Shown piece by piece: positions 45,949 to 55,850 of a DNA stretch of 64,000 nucleotides. The first letter of the stretch is position 1; each line of letters opens with the position of its first letter. The notes beneath the pieces were generated by a model. That model did no database searches. It had not been told where the DNA came from and saw only the letters and a list, made by a program, of their open reading frames with translations. The position numbers and the translations under genes were made by a program. The stretch lies in the NCBI RefSeq assembly GCF_036227565.1, contig NZ_CP109460.1, positions 6,014,001 to 6,078,000 of the forward strand, given 5' to 3'. Origin of the DNA: Streptomyces sp. NBC_01454. GTDB lineage: Bacteria; Actinomycetota; Actinomycetes; Streptomycetales; Streptomycetaceae.

Positions 45949-46773
45949 TCAGACCGCGCGGGGGAGGAGGTCGGCGCCCTCGAGGACGGCCCGCAGATGC
46001 TTCTCGACGACGGGCAGCACCTCGGCGATGGTGATCTCCCGGCCCAGCTCGTTGGCCAGCGAGGCGACGCCGGCATCGCGGATGCCGCACGGGACGATCT
46101 TGTCGAACGAGGTGTTGTCCGGATTCACATTGAGCGCGAAGCCGTGCATCGTGACGCCCTTGGCGACGCGGATGCCGATCGCGGCGAGCTTGCGGTCCTC
46201 GCGGCGCTGGCCGGCGTTGGACGGCGCGTATTCGGGACCGCTCAGCCGCGAGTCGAACAGCTCGTCCGTCACCCGGGGGTCGAAGTCGAGGTTCAGCCCG
46301 CCCAGGGCCGCCCGCTCCTCGGCCGCGGCGACGGCGTCGCCCAGCACCCACACACCGCTGCGGCCCTCGATCCGGGTGCCGGCCACGCCGAACTCGGCGC
46401 AGACCTGGATCAGCGCCTCTTCCAGGCGGCGCACATGGGCCACGACGTCCACCGGACGCGGCAGCTTCTGGATGGGGTAGCCCACCAGCTGGCCGGGCCC
46501 GTGCCAGGTGATCTTCCCGCCGCGGTCCACGTCGACGACCGGGGTCCCGTCCAGGGGGCGCTCGTCGTCGGCCGTACGCCGCCCCGCGGTGTACACGACC
46601 TGGTGCTCCAGCAGCAGACAGGTGTCGGGCACCTCGTCGGCGAACCGGGCGGCGTGCACCCGGCGCTGCTCCTGCCATGCCGCGGTGTATTCCACGGCCT
46701 CGGCGCCGAAGCCCAGATGCACAAAGCGCAGCCCCTCGGGTGCGGGGGTCTCCCCCCGGGAGATCGCAGTCAC
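45949..46773 (-). CDS. lipB: Octanoyl-ACP:protein N-octanoyltransferase
   Basis: A 274-aa enzyme transferring octanoate from ACP to lipoyl-domain lysines, the step before LipA. Motifs: [31 protein letters not shown] (written in the protein around residues 75-105), [26 protein letters not shown] (catalytic Lys) and [10 protein letters not shown] (catalytic Cys). GTG 46773 with GAGGAG upstream. An insert ([12 protein letters not shown]) differs from some homologues. lipA lies 162 bp downstream. Confidence 0.96.
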   Translation of the reverse strand: MTAISRGETPAPEGLRFVHLGFGAEAVEYTAAWQEQRRVHAARFADEVPDTCLLLEHQVVYTAGRRTADDERPLDGTPVVDVDRGGKITWHGPGQLVGYPIQKLPRPVDVVAHVRRLEEALIQVCAEFGVAGTRIEGRSGVWVLGDAVAAAEERAALGGLNLDFDPRVTDELFDSRLSGPEYAPSNAGQRREDRKLAAIGIRVAKGVTMHGFALNVNPDNTSFDKIVPCGIRDAGVASLANELGREITIAEVLPVVEKHLRAVLEGADLLPRAV

Positions 46774-47052
46774 CGGCAGCTCCTCTTCGAACCTGTGTTG
46801 CGGTGTGCCGCAACGTTGATGCCACTTCGCGCCCATGCAACTGTACGGCCGCCCGTTCCTGATCCGGCAAGCGGCCGGTGTCCGGCCCATTCGCCCCTGC
46901 TCACACGATCGGATGAACGCGGGGCGCAGGCGGTGATCAGGGTCCCGAAGGCCGTTACATTCACGCCGTTCCACAAGGGCGATGAGCAATGCCGGAGCAG
47001 GGTCCGCCGGACCCGGCAGTGCGGCCCGGAAGGCAGGAGACCGGTAAAGCTG

Positions 47053-48507
47053 ATGACGGAACGACCCCCGCACCACACGCCCAACCGCCAGCTCGCCGCG
47101 CTCATCGCCGAGGCGGGATTCTCCAATGCCGGCCTGGCCAGACGGGTTGACCAGCTCGGCATCGAGCACGGCCTCGACCTCCGCTACGACAAGACGTCGG
47201 TGACCCGCTGGCTGCGCGGCCAGCAGCCGCGCGGCACCACCCCCGCCCTGATCGCGGAGGTGTTCACCCGCCGGCTCGGCCGCCGGCTGTCCGCCCAGGA
47301 CCTGGGCCTGGACGCCTGCGCGCCGGTGTACGCAGGGCTGGAGTTCGCCGCGACCCCCAGTGAGGCGGTGGACATCGTCAGCGGCCTGTGGCGCAAGGAC
47401 TCCGGCAGCCATGCCGAGCTCCGCAAGATCGCCTTCACCCCGGCCGGGCTCGTGGTGCCCAGCCGCGACTGGCTGATCGGCCGCGCCGACGAGCGGGTCG
47501 CCCGGGGCGAGGCCGCCGACACCCCGGGCCGGGTACCCGCCCAGGGGGGGCGGGCCACGGTGCCGCGCCAGCGCCGCAACGACCAGGTCGACCGCACCCA
47601 GGGCTCCCGGGTCACCTCCGGGGACATCGCGGCGCTGCGCTCGGTCGGCGAGCTGTTCCGGGCGCTGGACCACGCCTACGGCGGCGGTCACGCCCGGCAG
47701 GCCCTGGTGCGCTATCTGGAGCACGAGGCCGAGCCGATGCTGCGCGGCTCCTACGGGGAGGCCACCGGCCGCCGGCTGTTCGCGGCCACCGCCGATCTGA
47801 CCCGGCTGGCGGGCTGGACCTCGTACGACATCGCCGCCCACGGCCTGGCGCAGCGGTACTTCGTCCAGGCCCTGCGGCTGGCCCAGGCCGCCGGCGACCG
47901 GGCGTACGGGTCCTACGTCCTGGTGACGATGAGCCGGCAGGCCGTCTACCTGGGCCACGGCCGGGAGGCCGTCCAGCTGGCGCGGGTCGCCCAGCAGGGC
48001 ATCGGCAGCAGCGCGCCGCCCGCCGTGCAGGCGCTGCTGCACTCCGCCGAGGCGCGCGGCCACGGTGTCCTGGGCGAGGTCCGGGCCTGCACGGCGGCGC
48101 TGGCCCGTGCCGAGCGCGCGCTGGAGACCGTCCGCCCGGGCGACGAGACCCCGTACTGGGCGCGCTTCTTCGACGAGGCACAGCTCGCCGACGAGCTGGC
48201 GCACTGCCACCGCGATCTCCAGCAGTACCGCGCGGCCTCCCAGCACGCCGAGCGCTCGCTCCAGCTGCGGGCGGCCGGGTTCGCGCGCAGCCGGCTCTTC
48301 TGCCGGGTGGTGCTGGCGACCGCGCGGCTGGGCCTGGGGGAGCTGGAGCAGGCCTGCACGCTGGGTGCCGAGGCGGCGCTCCAGGCCTCCGAGATGCGGT
48401 CCGTGCGGGCCCATGAGTACGTCAGGGAGTTCGAGCGCCGCCTGGAGCCCTACCGGGACGCCGCGGCGGTGCGGGGGTATCGCGAGCGGGTGGCGGCGCT
48501 GGGCTGA
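47053..48507 (+). CDS. Helix-turn-helix/TPR regulatory protein (NsdA-like)
   Basis: A 484-aa protein. The N-terminus (about 10-75: [36 protein letters not shown]) is an XRE-like DNA-binding region; the remainder is helical TPR-like repeats ([51 protein letters not shown]). In Streptomyces this architecture is found in developmental/antibiotic regulators such as NsdA; orthology is not claimed. ATG 47053 follows GGAAGGCAGGAGACC. It is divergent from lipB. Confidence 0.8.
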   Translation: MTERPPHHTPNRQLAALIAEAGFSNAGLARRVDQLGIEHGLDLRYDKTSVTRWLRGQQPRGTTPALIAEVFTRRLGRRLSAQDLGLDACAPVYAGLEFAATPSEAVDIVSGLWRKDSGSHAELRKIAFTPAGLVVPSRDWLIGRADERVARGEAADTPGRVPAQGGRATVPRQRRNDQVDRTQGSRVTSGDIAALRSVGELFRALDHAYGGGHARQALVRYLEHEAEPMLRGSYGEATGRRLFAATADLTRLAGWTSYDIAAHGLAQRYFVQALRLAQAAGDRAYGSYVLVTMSRQAVYLGHGREAVQLARVAQQGIGSSAPPAVQALLHSAEARGHGVLGEVRACTAALARAERALETVRPGDETPYWARFFDEAQLADELAHCHRDLQQYRAASQHAERSLQLRAAGFARSRLFCRVVLATARLGLGELEQACTLGAEAALQASEMRSVRAHEYVREFERRLEPYRDAAAVRGYRERVAALG

Positions 48508-48527
48508 GGTGCCGGGCGCCGCCCCGG

Positions 48528-49931
48528 TCAGGCCGCCGTGGGCAGGGTGTCCGGTTCGGTGGTGAGGGCCGGCAGGCCGAAGTCCTGGAGGACGGCGCGG
48601 GCGGCGCGCCGTCCCGAGTTGAGGGCGCCCTGGAGGGTGCCGGTGTCGCGGTGGTCGCCGCAGACGTAGAGGCCGGCGAGCACCCGCACCGGGCGCTCCG
48701 GGTCGTGCGGGGCGGGCATCGCCGGTACCGCACAGGGATCGTGATGGGTCGTCAGCAGTTGTCGGTCGTCGGTGTGCGCACCGTGGATCCGGTCCAGCTG
48801 GGGCCCCACCGCCCGGTCGAGGACGGCCGGCGGCAGCGCCGCCGCGGCGCCGAGCACGACCGTGGTGAGCAGGGTGCGGCCCGGCGGCGTCCGGGACGGG
48901 TCGATGGCGCCGGCGGCGTAGGTGTACGCGACCGGGCCGTCCGTCGGCAGGATCAGCGTGGTCTCGCGGGCCGGCGCGCCGCGGCCCCAGGCGGCCGCCG
49001 CGGTGTGGTGCAGGACCGTCACCGGGTGGAAGGCGGGCACCCGCAGCCCCGGCAGCAGCTCGGCCGCGGCGCGGGCGCCGGTGGCCACCAGCACCGCCCG
49101 GCAGGGGACGGGGCCGTGTTCGGCGGTGTGCACACCGGTCGTGGAGACCGCGGTGACCCGTACGGAGGTGCGGACCGTGCCGGGCGGCAGGGCGGCGGCG
49201 AGGAGTTCGGGGACGGCGAAGGCGCCGCCGGCCGGCAGCCACAGCTGCCCCTCCGCATAGCCGCGCAGCGCGGCCGCGGCGCCCCGGCTGGAGCCGCGCA
49301 GCTGCGGATCGCACAGCAGGGCGCCCAGCAGGGGCCGCAGGAAGGCGTCATGGGTGCGGGGCGGGAAGGACGGGCGGCTCGCCAGGGCGTCGCGGATGGG
49401 GCGGTCGACGGCCGGGGCGGGAGCGGGGGGAGTGGCGTACGAGGGGGCGGCGCGTCCGGTGCGGGGGTCGAGGCGGCGCACCGTGCGGCGCTCCCTTTCC
49501 GGTGCGGCCCGCCCGTCGGTGGGACGGCCCTGCCGGCCGCCCGCCTGACGGTCCGTCCGGCGTTCCGTGCGGCGGTCGGCGCGCAAGAGGGCGCGCGCCG
49601 CCGAAAGTGCGCCCCTTGTGCTTCGGGGTGCGCTGATGCGCTGGATCCGTAGTCCGTGGTGGACGCTCAGGCCGGGCGCGAACGGACGCGGCGTCAGCGC
49701 GTCGAGCCCCGGGGTGCGGCGCAGCTCGGCGGCGGAGACGGCCAGCGGCCGGCCGCAGTGGTCCAGCCGGAACCCGTCGAGATGATCGGTGACGGACCGG
49801 CCGCCGATGTCCGGTGAGGCTTCCAGGACGGCGACGGACACCCCGGCGCCGGTCAGATGGCGGGCGGCGGCGAGTCCGGCCGGGCCGGCTCCCACAATGA
49901 CGACGTCCACGGCCGATGCGGTACGCAGCAC
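48528..49931 (-). CDS. FAD-dependent amine/carotenoid-type oxidoreductase
   Basis: A 467-aa flavoprotein. The N-terminal dinucleotide fold [29 protein letters not shown] is followed by GGRS (FAD binding), and the C-terminal FAD motif [23 protein letters not shown] is intact. The middle (about 125-170) is an Arg/Thr/Pro-rich low-complexity insertion absent from most relatives. It is similar to protoporphyrinogen oxidase/amine oxidase/phytoene desaturase-like proteins; substrate unknown. ATG 49931. It converges on the TPR regulator. Confidence 0.85.
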   Translation of the reverse strand: MLRTASAVDVVIVGAGPAGLAAARHLTGAGVSVAVLEASPDIGGRSVTDHLDGFRLDHCGRPLAVSAAELRRTPGLDALTPRPFAPGLSVHHGLRIQRISAPRSTRGALSAARALLRADRRTERRTDRQAGGRQGRPTDGRAAPERERRTVRRLDPRTGRAAPSYATPPAPAPAVDRPIRDALASRPSFPPRTHDAFLRPLLGALLCDPQLRGSSRGAAAALRGYAEGQLWLPAGGAFAVPELLAAALPPGTVRTSVRVTAVSTTGVHTAEHGPVPCRAVLVATGARAAAELLPGLRVPAFHPVTVLHHTAAAAWGRGAPARETTLILPTDGPVAYTYAAGAIDPSRTPPGRTLLTTVVLGAAAALPPAVLDRAVGPQLDRIHGAHTDDRQLLTTHHDPCAVPAMPAPHDPERPVRVLAGLYVCGDHRDTGTLQGALNSGRRAARAVLQDFGLPALTTEPDTLPTAA

Positions 49932-50158
49932 ATGCCCCTCCCGAGGTCGGTCCCAATGGCGGCACCGTTGTCATGCCCACTGTCGCCGCGGGGGATGCCA
50001 GGGGTGCGTGAGAGGACAGTAGGAACCGGGCGTCCTGTGCGGACAGGGGGTGGCCGGGGCGCATCGGTGCCCGTGGCCGAAGAGTGCGGTGCGGCCCGGA
50101 CGGCGGGGCGGCCCGGGACGCCGTAGGGTCCCGGCGGGCGGCCGGTCCGTGCGGACCC

Positions 50159-51043
50159 CTAGGCCGCCCGGATCGCCTCGATGATCCTCGGGTGGCGGAA
50201 GACGAACCCCGAGTCCAGCAGCCGCCGCGGGACGACCCGCTGACTGCCCAGCACATCGCCGGCGAACTCCCCGAGGGCGACCCGCAGCACCGGAGCCGGA
50301 GCGGTGCACAGCGTGGGCCGGTTCAGGACATGGCCCATCACGGCGGTCACCTCGCGGTTCGTGACCGGTTCCGGCGCCGTGAGGTTGACCGGTCCGGTGA
50401 GGTCGTCGGCGTCCAGGAGGTGGCGCAGCGCCGCGATGTGGTCCGCCAGCGAGATGAAGCTCCAGTACTGGCTGCCGTCCCCGAGCCGGCCGCCGAGGCC
50501 GAGCCGGAAGAGCGGGAAGAGCCGGCCCCAGGCGCCGCCCGAGCGGGCCACGACCAGACCGGTGCGGGCGAAGACGGTGCGGATGCCCGCGTCCCGGGCC
50601 GGCTTGGCGGCATCCTCCCACGCCGTGCAGACCTCCGGCAGGAAGCCGTGGCCGGCCGGTGCGCTCTCGTCCGTGCGCCGGTCGCCGGTGTCGCCGTAGT
50701 AGCCGATCGCGCTGCCGGACACGAAGACCCGCGGCGGGGTGTCCATGGCGGTCAGTGCCGCGGCGAGGGTCCGGGTGCCCAGCACCCGGCTGTCGCGGAT
50801 CTCCTGCTTGTAGGCGGCCGTCCAGCGGTGGTCGCCGACCCCGGCGCCGGCCAGATGGACGACCGCCTCGCAGCCGGCCAGCCCCGCCGGGTCGAGCTCC
50901 TGGCGCTTGGGGTCCCAGCGCACCTCGCCGGCCGCCGCGGGGGCACGCCGGACGAGCCGGACGACGTCATGGCCGTCCGTGCGCAGGGACCGGACGAGCG
51001 CCGTGCCGATGAGTCCGGTCGAGCCGGTGATCGCGATCCGCAT
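50159..51043 (-). CDS. TIGR01777 family NAD-dependent epimerase-like protein
   Basis: A 294-aa extended-SDR protein (YfcH/SulA-like). Rossmann start RIAITGSTGLIGTALVRSL; VVHLAGAGVGDHRWT; SGSAIGYYGDTGDR; EVCTAWEDAA; C-terminal DUF1731-type domain (AVMGHVLNRP, FAGDVLGSQRVVPRRLLDSGF). It is conserved near lipA in actinobacteria as I recall. ATG 51043. Substrate unknown. Confidence 0.9.
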   Translation of the reverse strand: MRIAITGSTGLIGTALVRSLRTDGHDVVRLVRRAPAAAGEVRWDPKRQELDPAGLAGCEAVVHLAGAGVGDHRWTAAYKQEIRDSRVLGTRTLAAALTAMDTPPRVFVSGSAIGYYGDTGDRRTDESAPAGHGFLPEVCTAWEDAAKPARDAGIRTVFARTGLVVARSGGAWGRLFPLFRLGLGGRLGDGSQYWSFISLADHIAALRHLLDADDLTGPVNLTAPEPVTNREVTAVMGHVLNRPTLCTAPAPVLRVALGEFAGDVLGSQRVVPRRLLDSGFVFRHPRIIEAIRAA

Positions 51044-51135
51044 GGGGCCATACTGCCGCAGTCACGGGCCGGCAGCGGAATCCGGGGCCCCGCTTCCGCC
51101 GCGTCGGCTGAAACACCCTCAGCCGCCCCCGGACG

Positions 51136-51654
51136 TCAGGAGCGGAACCGGTCCCAGAGGTGGGGCAGGCGCTCCGCCAGGGCCTGGTCGTCGTCGAAGT
51201 CGAGGTAACCGCCGAGCGGTTCGCGCGGCGGCGCCGGCAGCGCCAGATCGGGCATCACCCCGCCGGTCAACTGCTCGTACGCCTCGTCGGCCGCGTAGCC
51301 CAGCTCCTCGGCGTCGCCGTCCAGCGCCTCGTCGAAGTCGTCCAGCAGCTCGGCGAGCTGGTCCGGGTCGTGCAGCCCGCCCTCGAAGACCTCCCGGCCC
51401 TGGCCGATCAGCCAGCAGCGGAAGTAGTCGAAGGCGTCGTCGCTGGCACCGCCCAGCAGCAGGGTCGCCGCGGCCCACAGATCCCAGGAGTACGCCCGGT
51501 TGTAGCGCGCCTCGAAATGACGGGCGAAGTCCACGACGGCGTCCGGATCGAGCCCGAGCAGCCTTTCGACCAGCGCGTCGGCCTGCTCTTCGGGGTCGCC
51601 CTCGGCGGCCTCGCGGGAACTGTCGATCAGTTCCCAGAACTCCGTCTCGTCCAT
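51136..51654 (-). CDS. DUF4240 domain protein
   Basis: A 172-aa acidic cytoplasmic protein. The front MDETEFWELIDSSREAAEGDPEEQADALVERL and SWDLWAAATLLLGGASDDAFDYFRCWLIGQGREVFE are the DUF4240 signature. The C-terminus (GYAADEAYEQLTGG) is shared too. ATG 51654 (GTG 51657 one codon earlier). Function unknown; such proteins are often toxin-immunity or regulatory components. Confidence 0.87.
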   Translation of the reverse strand: MDETEFWELIDSSREAAEGDPEEQADALVERLLGLDPDAVVDFARHFEARYNRAYSWDLWAAATLLLGGASDDAFDYFRCWLIGQGREVFEGGLHDPDQLAELLDDFDEALDGDAEELGYAADEAYEQLTGGVMPDLALPAPPREPLGGYLDFDDDQALAERLPHLWDRFRS

Positions 51655-51730
51655 CACCGCTCCAGCATCGGCCCTGCCGGGCCCCGGCGCATGCGGAGTA
51701 CCCCGGATGCGACGGGGTCGTTATCCGGAT

Positions 51731-51790
51731 CGGTGACGTGGTGTCCGCTGCGGTGACGGGATGTTCGGATCGGTGACGGAGTGTTCGGTC
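51731..51790 (+). repeat. Three 20-bp direct repeats upstream of the sigma-like paralogue
   Basis: Units start CGGTGACG at 51731, 51751 and 51771, exactly 20 bp apart; the ends (TGTCCG, TGTTCG, TGTTCG) also agree. Spacing close to two DNA turns suggests tandem regulator sites. They are 50-100 bp before the shared box at 51826. Confidence 0.6.
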
Positions 51791-51825
51791 CGGCTCCCGC
51801 CCGGCGCCGCTCGACGGGGCGTCGT

Positions 51826-51850
51826 GTGACCGTCCCAAGAATCACTCGTT
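51826..51850 (+). promoter_or_regulatory. 25-bp upstream box shared with the paralogue at 5.5 kb
   Basis: GTGACCGTC...TCACTCGTT, 21 of 25 bases identical to the box at 5475-5499. Possible ECF-type promoter (GTGACC, 15 bp, CGTT); the start codon is 62 bp downstream. Confidence 0.45.
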
Positions 51851-51911
51851 GGAACGCGTGCACCACCCACGACGGCGCATTCCGCCATTTTGCGAAGGGC
51901 TGTTCCAGGCC

Positions 51912-53840
51912 ATGCCCATGGACGAACGCACCCGGGCCGATGTCGAACGGGCCGAGGCGGCCATCGTCGAGCACTATCCACGGCTCGTCCGCCTCGCCTA
52001 TCTCGTCCTGCCCCCGTCGATGGGCCGCCACCGCCGGGTCCTGACCGCACACGCCCTGGTCCAGCGGGCACTGCCGCGGGCCCGGCTGCGCCGGCCGGAC
52101 GGCGGGCTCCCGGCCCAGCGCGGACCGGCGGCCGAGGCCGGCTACGACCTGGTGCGGCTGCGGACCCTGCGGCTGGCGCTGGCGTACGAGGGGCGGACCG
52201 GCCGGGGGCTGCCGGTGCTGCCGCAGGTCTGGGGGCTGCGGCTGTTCCCGCGGGCCGGCGGCGCCGAGGAACTCGCGCTGGACCAGGCGCTGTCCGCCGT
52301 CCCCGCCTCGGTACGCGCCACCCTCGGGCTGTGGCATCTGGAGGGCCTGGACGAGGAGGCCGCGCGCACCGTGCTCGAAGAGGCCGGGGCGCCCGCCCCG
52401 GACCTGGCGCAGCAGGCGGCCGGGCAACTGGACCGGGAGGCCGGGGCCGGCGCCGGGGTGCTGCTGAACTCCGGGGAGTTCGACCCCTGCACGGTGCAGA
52501 CCCGGCCGACGGATCTGCTGCGCCGCCGGCAGCGGCTGCGGGCGGTGGCCGCGCTGACCGCCGTACTCGCCCTCGGTGCGGCCGCGGCCGGGCTGTGGTG
52601 GGGCGCGGGGGAGCGGCCGGCGCGTCCCGAGACCGTCGCGGAGCAGGCACTGGACCCGGCCCGGCTGGTGCGCACCGCCAACGACCGGTGGGCGGACACC
52701 TCCCGGGTGGACTTCACCGCCTGGCCCGCCCGCGGCCGGCAGGCCGGCGACCGGGATCTGCTGGGGCGGGCGCTGCGGGTCTGGGCGGCGCCGCCCGCCG
52801 ACACCCGGATCACCGCGGCCGCGGGCACCTCCACCAGGCCGCCGGACCATCCGCCGCAGCTGCTGTACGCGGGGCTGATCGACAATGTGATGGTGGTGGT
52901 CTTCCACGACGGCGAGCGGCTGGTGCGCTACGCCGAGCCCGAAGACGCCACGCCCACCCTGCACTTCGCACGGGTCGACGGCGCGGATCTGACCACCGGG
53001 GCCGCGCTGGTGATCGGGCGCGGCAACGGCTGGATGCGCTATCTGCTCGCGCCCTGGATCTCCGAGATCACCACCCGCGATCTGCTGGCGCCGGCCGCCG
53101 CGCCGCACGGTCTGCACGTCGCACCGGACGGGGTCACCGACCGGATCGCGACCCCGCCCGCGACGGGCGGCGGCTGCGGACGCTGGCCGGTCGCGCGGTT
53201 CCGGCCCTCGACGCGGGTCGTGGAGAACGCCGCCCACGGTGACGACGCGACCTTCCTCCTGGCCGACCTCGACGACCTCGTGCCCGTCCACCTCCTGTAC
53301 GTGCCGCCGCCGTCGTCCGGCGGCACCCCGTCCGGCGGAGCGCACGAGGCCACCGCCGCCCCGGCGCTGCAGAGCTGGGCCCGCACCGCCTGCACGCTCG
53401 GGACGCTGCGCGGCGCCGGCGTACGGTCCGTCACCGACTGGGCGTTCGCCGAGCAACGCCTCCCCGAGGGCGCAGGACGGGCGACCTGGGTGTGCACCCG
53501 CGCCGATACCTGGCGCGGGCCCGGGAGCGTGACGCTGCGGTTCCTGCCGCCGGCCGCGCGCCCGGCCGACCCCGGGCGGATCGCCGGCCGGGCCTCGGAC
53601 ACCGCGGCCTGCAGCCGCTTCGGGCCGCAGGTGCTGGGCGAGGTCCACTGGCAGGCCAAGACGGGCTCGTGGTATCTGCTCGCGGCCGGCAGCCAGGAGG
53701 TCGGCGGCCTCGCCGCCACCGGCGGCGTACGGGCCACCGGTGACGGGAGCACGCTGGCCGCACCGGCCGCCCCGGGCACCCCCGCGACGGTCACCGGGCG
53801 GCTGCGGAGCGGGGCGAGCGTGCGGGCGTTCGGCCCCTAG
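51912..53840 (+). CDS. Membrane-anchored protein with ECF-sigma-like N-terminal domain (paralogue)
   Basis: A 642-aa protein collinear with the one at 3495-5465: AAIVEHYPRLVRLAYLVLPP, PQVWGLRLFPRAGGAEELALDQALSAV, region-4-like VRATLGLWHLEGLDEEAARTVLEE, a single membrane helix (AVAALTAVLALGAAAAGLWW), and a long extracellular part with LLYAGLIDNVMVVVFHDGERLVRYAE and Cys pairs. ATG 51912 (MPMDERTRADVERAE); upstream TTG 51849 lies inside the shared box and is rejected. The stop TAG is part of the CTAG target of an IS insertion. Confidence 0.8.
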   Translation: MPMDERTRADVERAEAAIVEHYPRLVRLAYLVLPPSMGRHRRVLTAHALVQRALPRARLRRPDGGLPAQRGPAAEAGYDLVRLRTLRLALAYEGRTGRGLPVLPQVWGLRLFPRAGGAEELALDQALSAVPASVRATLGLWHLEGLDEEAARTVLEEAGAPAPDLAQQAAGQLDREAGAGAGVLLNSGEFDPCTVQTRPTDLLRRRQRLRAVAALTAVLALGAAAAGLWWGAGERPARPETVAEQALDPARLVRTANDRWADTSRVDFTAWPARGRQAGDRDLLGRALRVWAAPPADTRITAAAGTSTRPPDHPPQLLYAGLIDNVMVVVFHDGERLVRYAEPEDATPTLHFARVDGADLTTGAALVIGRGNGWMRYLLAPWISEITTRDLLAPAAAPHGLHVAPDGVTDRIATPPATGGGCGRWPVARFRPSTRVVENAAHGDDATFLLADLDDLVPVHLLYVPPPSSGGTPSGGAHEATAAPALQSWARTACTLGTLRGAGVRSVTDWAFAEQRLPEGAGRATWVCTRADTWRGPGSVTLRFLPPAARPADPGRIAGRASDTAACSRFGPQVLGEVHWQAKTGSWYLLAAGSQEVGGLAATGGVRATGDGSTLAAPAAPGTPATVTGRLRSGASVRAFGP

Positions 53841-55550
53841 AAGACTCATGAAGATCTTGCTGAGGGGTCGTTCGGCCGCAGGCCGGGCGGCCCCTCCGGC
53901 TATGTGCTGGCCGGGGCGAGGTGCCAGGTTCCGTTGGTTCGGTTGAGTCCGAGGTTGATCAGTCGGCGAAGGTTGAGGGCGGCTGCTCGGGTGTGGAGCC
54001 AGGTGTCGTTCTTGATGGTGCCGCGGTAGCGGAGTTTGCGGTTGCCGTGGTGGACGAGCCAGGCGACGGCACGTTCGACCGGTGGTCTCCAGCGCCGGTA
54101 GTCGGCCTGCCAGTCGGGATCGGTGGCGGCCTGCTGGCGGGCGGCGGCGAGCAGATCGTGGTGCGGACGGATGGTCAGGATCCGCCCGGCCTTGGCCTTG
54201 GTGCACCGCTCACGAAGGGGGCATCCGGCGCACACGTCCTTGAACCAGGCTTTGCGCTGGTGGTACTGCCCGGCGGGAGCGGATAAAGGGACGGTGTGTC
54301 CGGCGGGGCAGGTCACGGTGGCGGCGACGGTGTCGATGACGAAGTCGTCGAGGGTGAAGCCGCCAGGGACGGCGGGCCGCAGCGGTGCGGGTTTGAGGAA
54401 CAGCCGGTGACCGGCGGTTTCGAGGCTGTGGCGGGCGTCACCTGTGGAGTAGGCGGTGTCACCGAAGGCGTCAACGGGCTCGTCCTCGTCGGTGAGCAGG
54501 TCGATTCCGACCATCGCCTCGTGGTGCTCGGGACCGGCTCCGGGCCGCAGGGCGACGGCGGTGTATAACCCGGTCTCGGGCTCAATGGCGAGGTGGGCCT
54601 TGAAGCCGTCCTGCTGGTGGGTGCGGGTCTTGTGCACGTGCCGGGCTTCGGGGTCGACAGTGGAGACCATCCGGTTCTGTGCGGTGCCTTGGGTGATGCG
54701 CCAGCGCCCGTCGCGGCCGTCGGAGTCCTCGGCGGGCTCCACGTCCTGGCCCGCGACCAGGGCCAGGATGCCGACCGCGTTCGCGGCCTTCTCGCCGAGC
54801 TGCTGCTCGGGCAGGTGGCCCAGCAGCCGCAGCGCGTCACCGACCAGGGCGTCGACCAGGTCGGCACGGGCCTGCTCGTCGTTCCAGGCGATCCTCGGCT
54901 TGCCCGGGTCGTTGTAGTCGTGCGCGGTGCAGTGCACCGCGACCACCTCGCCGGCCCCGGGGACGTCCCGGATCACCGCCCGGATGGCGGCGATGATCTG
55001 GGTGACGGTGTCCTGGGTGGCCACCGCGTCATCCAGCACGGTGGAATCCAGCGCCCGGCGGTGCTTGCCCTTGAGGACACCGGTGGCCTTCACGACCTCC
55101 CGCACAGCCTCGAACACCCGGTTCGGCCGGGCGGAACGGGCCAGCCGGCGGCGGAAGTAGGCCAGCAACGACGGATCGAACGCCATGTCATGAAGGCCCA
55201 GTCCGCAGGCTGCCTTCCACCTCAGGTCGCACCGCAGTTCCTGGACCGTCTCGAAGTCCGACAGCCCGTGCAGGGCCTGCAGCGTGATCGCCGAGGCCAG
55301 GATCTGCGGCGGCATACTCGGCCGCCCGTTCGCCGACGGGTACATGTCCGCGAACATCTCCGCTTCGAACAGCGTGCTGCGATGCTCGGCCAGGAAAGCG
55401 AACACACTCCCCGCCGGGATCAAATCCCGGCAGGTCTCCCACACATCCGGCCCGACCGTCTCCCCGGCCCATTCCCCCATCACCACAACAAGCAGTCTGG
55501 CCCCGCCGCTCACGCGGCGGGGCCAGAACTCCAAGATCTTCATGAGTCTT
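53841..55550 (-). mobile_element. IS1182-family insertion sequence, intact
   Basis: 1710 bp, bounded by perfect 19-bp inverted repeats (AAGACTCATGAAGATCTTG at 53841-53859 and its complement at 55532-55550) and flanked on both sides by CTAG (53837-53840, 55551-55554), the 4-bp target duplication. One transposase gene fills it. The left CTAG is the stop codon context of the upstream gene. Confidence 0.93.
53900..55480 (-). CDS. IS1182-family transposase
   Basis: A 526-aa DDE transposase. N-terminal helical domain (DLIPAGSVFAFLAEHRSTLFEAEMFADMYPSANGRPS), then catalytic core: RRALDSTVLDDAVATQD (first Asp), VDAFGDTAYSTGDARH (second Asp) and VERAVAWLVHHGNRKLRYRG (Glu), with the insertion VCAGCPLRERCTKAK holding a Cys4-like zinc ribbon. 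ATG 55480 (GTG 55483 also possible). Full length and no frameshift, so likely active. Confidence 0.93.
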   Translation of the reverse strand: MGEWAGETVGPDVWETCRDLIPAGSVFAFLAEHRSTLFEAEMFADMYPSANGRPSMPPQILASAITLQALHGLSDFETVQELRCDLRWKAACGLGLHDMAFDPSLLAYFRRRLARSARPNRVFEAVREVVKATGVLKGKHRRALDSTVLDDAVATQDTVTQIIAAIRAVIRDVPGAGEVVAVHCTAHDYNDPGKPRIAWNDEQARADLVDALVGDALRLLGHLPEQQLGEKAANAVGILALVAGQDVEPAEDSDGRDGRWRITQGTAQNRMVSTVDPEARHVHKTRTHQQDGFKAHLAIEPETGLYTAVALRPGAGPEHHEAMVGIDLLTDEDEPVDAFGDTAYSTGDARHSLETAGHRLFLKPAPLRPAVPGGFTLDDFVIDTVAATVTCPAGHTVPLSAPAGQYHQRKAWFKDVCAGCPLRERCTKAKAGRILTIRPHHDLLAAARQQAATDPDWQADYRRWRPPVERAVAWLVHHGNRKLRYRGTIKNDTWLHTRAAALNLRRLINLGLNRTNGTWHLAPAST

Positions 55551-55731
55551 CTAGGGCGTGTCCGCAAAGTCCCGTCGTCCGCCCGGAGGGCGGGGCTCGC
55601 GGCGTCTGGTGCGGTGCATCGCAAGGCGGAGGGTCGTCCTCGTAGTGGGCCTACGTGGACGATCCCGACAACGCAGCGAGGCGCCGTGCCAGGCGTCGCG
55701 AGCCAGGCGGGACTTTGCGGACCCGCCCTAG
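55551..55731. mobile_element. MITE-like foldback element
   Basis: 181 bp, CTAG at each end, terminal arms GGGCGTGTCCGCAAAGTCCCG and CGGGACTTTGCGGACCCGCCC (one mismatch), and the interior is also largely self-complementary (GCTCGCGGCGTCTGG vs CCAGGCGTCGCGAGC). Non-coding. Similar foldbacks recur in Streptomyces genomes, from memory. It abuts the IS right end. Confidence 0.75.
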
Positions 55732-55850
55732 GGGGCGGCCCGCCAGGGAAATCCGCGGGGTGCCCGCTGAATCCCGACAGGAGATGTCCGGTTTCGCTGT
55801 CAGGGTCGCCGTGTACGGGTCGAAGGACCTGAGAGCGAGGAGTGGCATAG

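Noticed and set aside
45949..49314. 1121-codon minus-strand frame ending in lipB
   Set aside because: Only the last 274 codons (lipB) have homology and a ribosome site; the rest is antisense to the TPR regulator and other genes.
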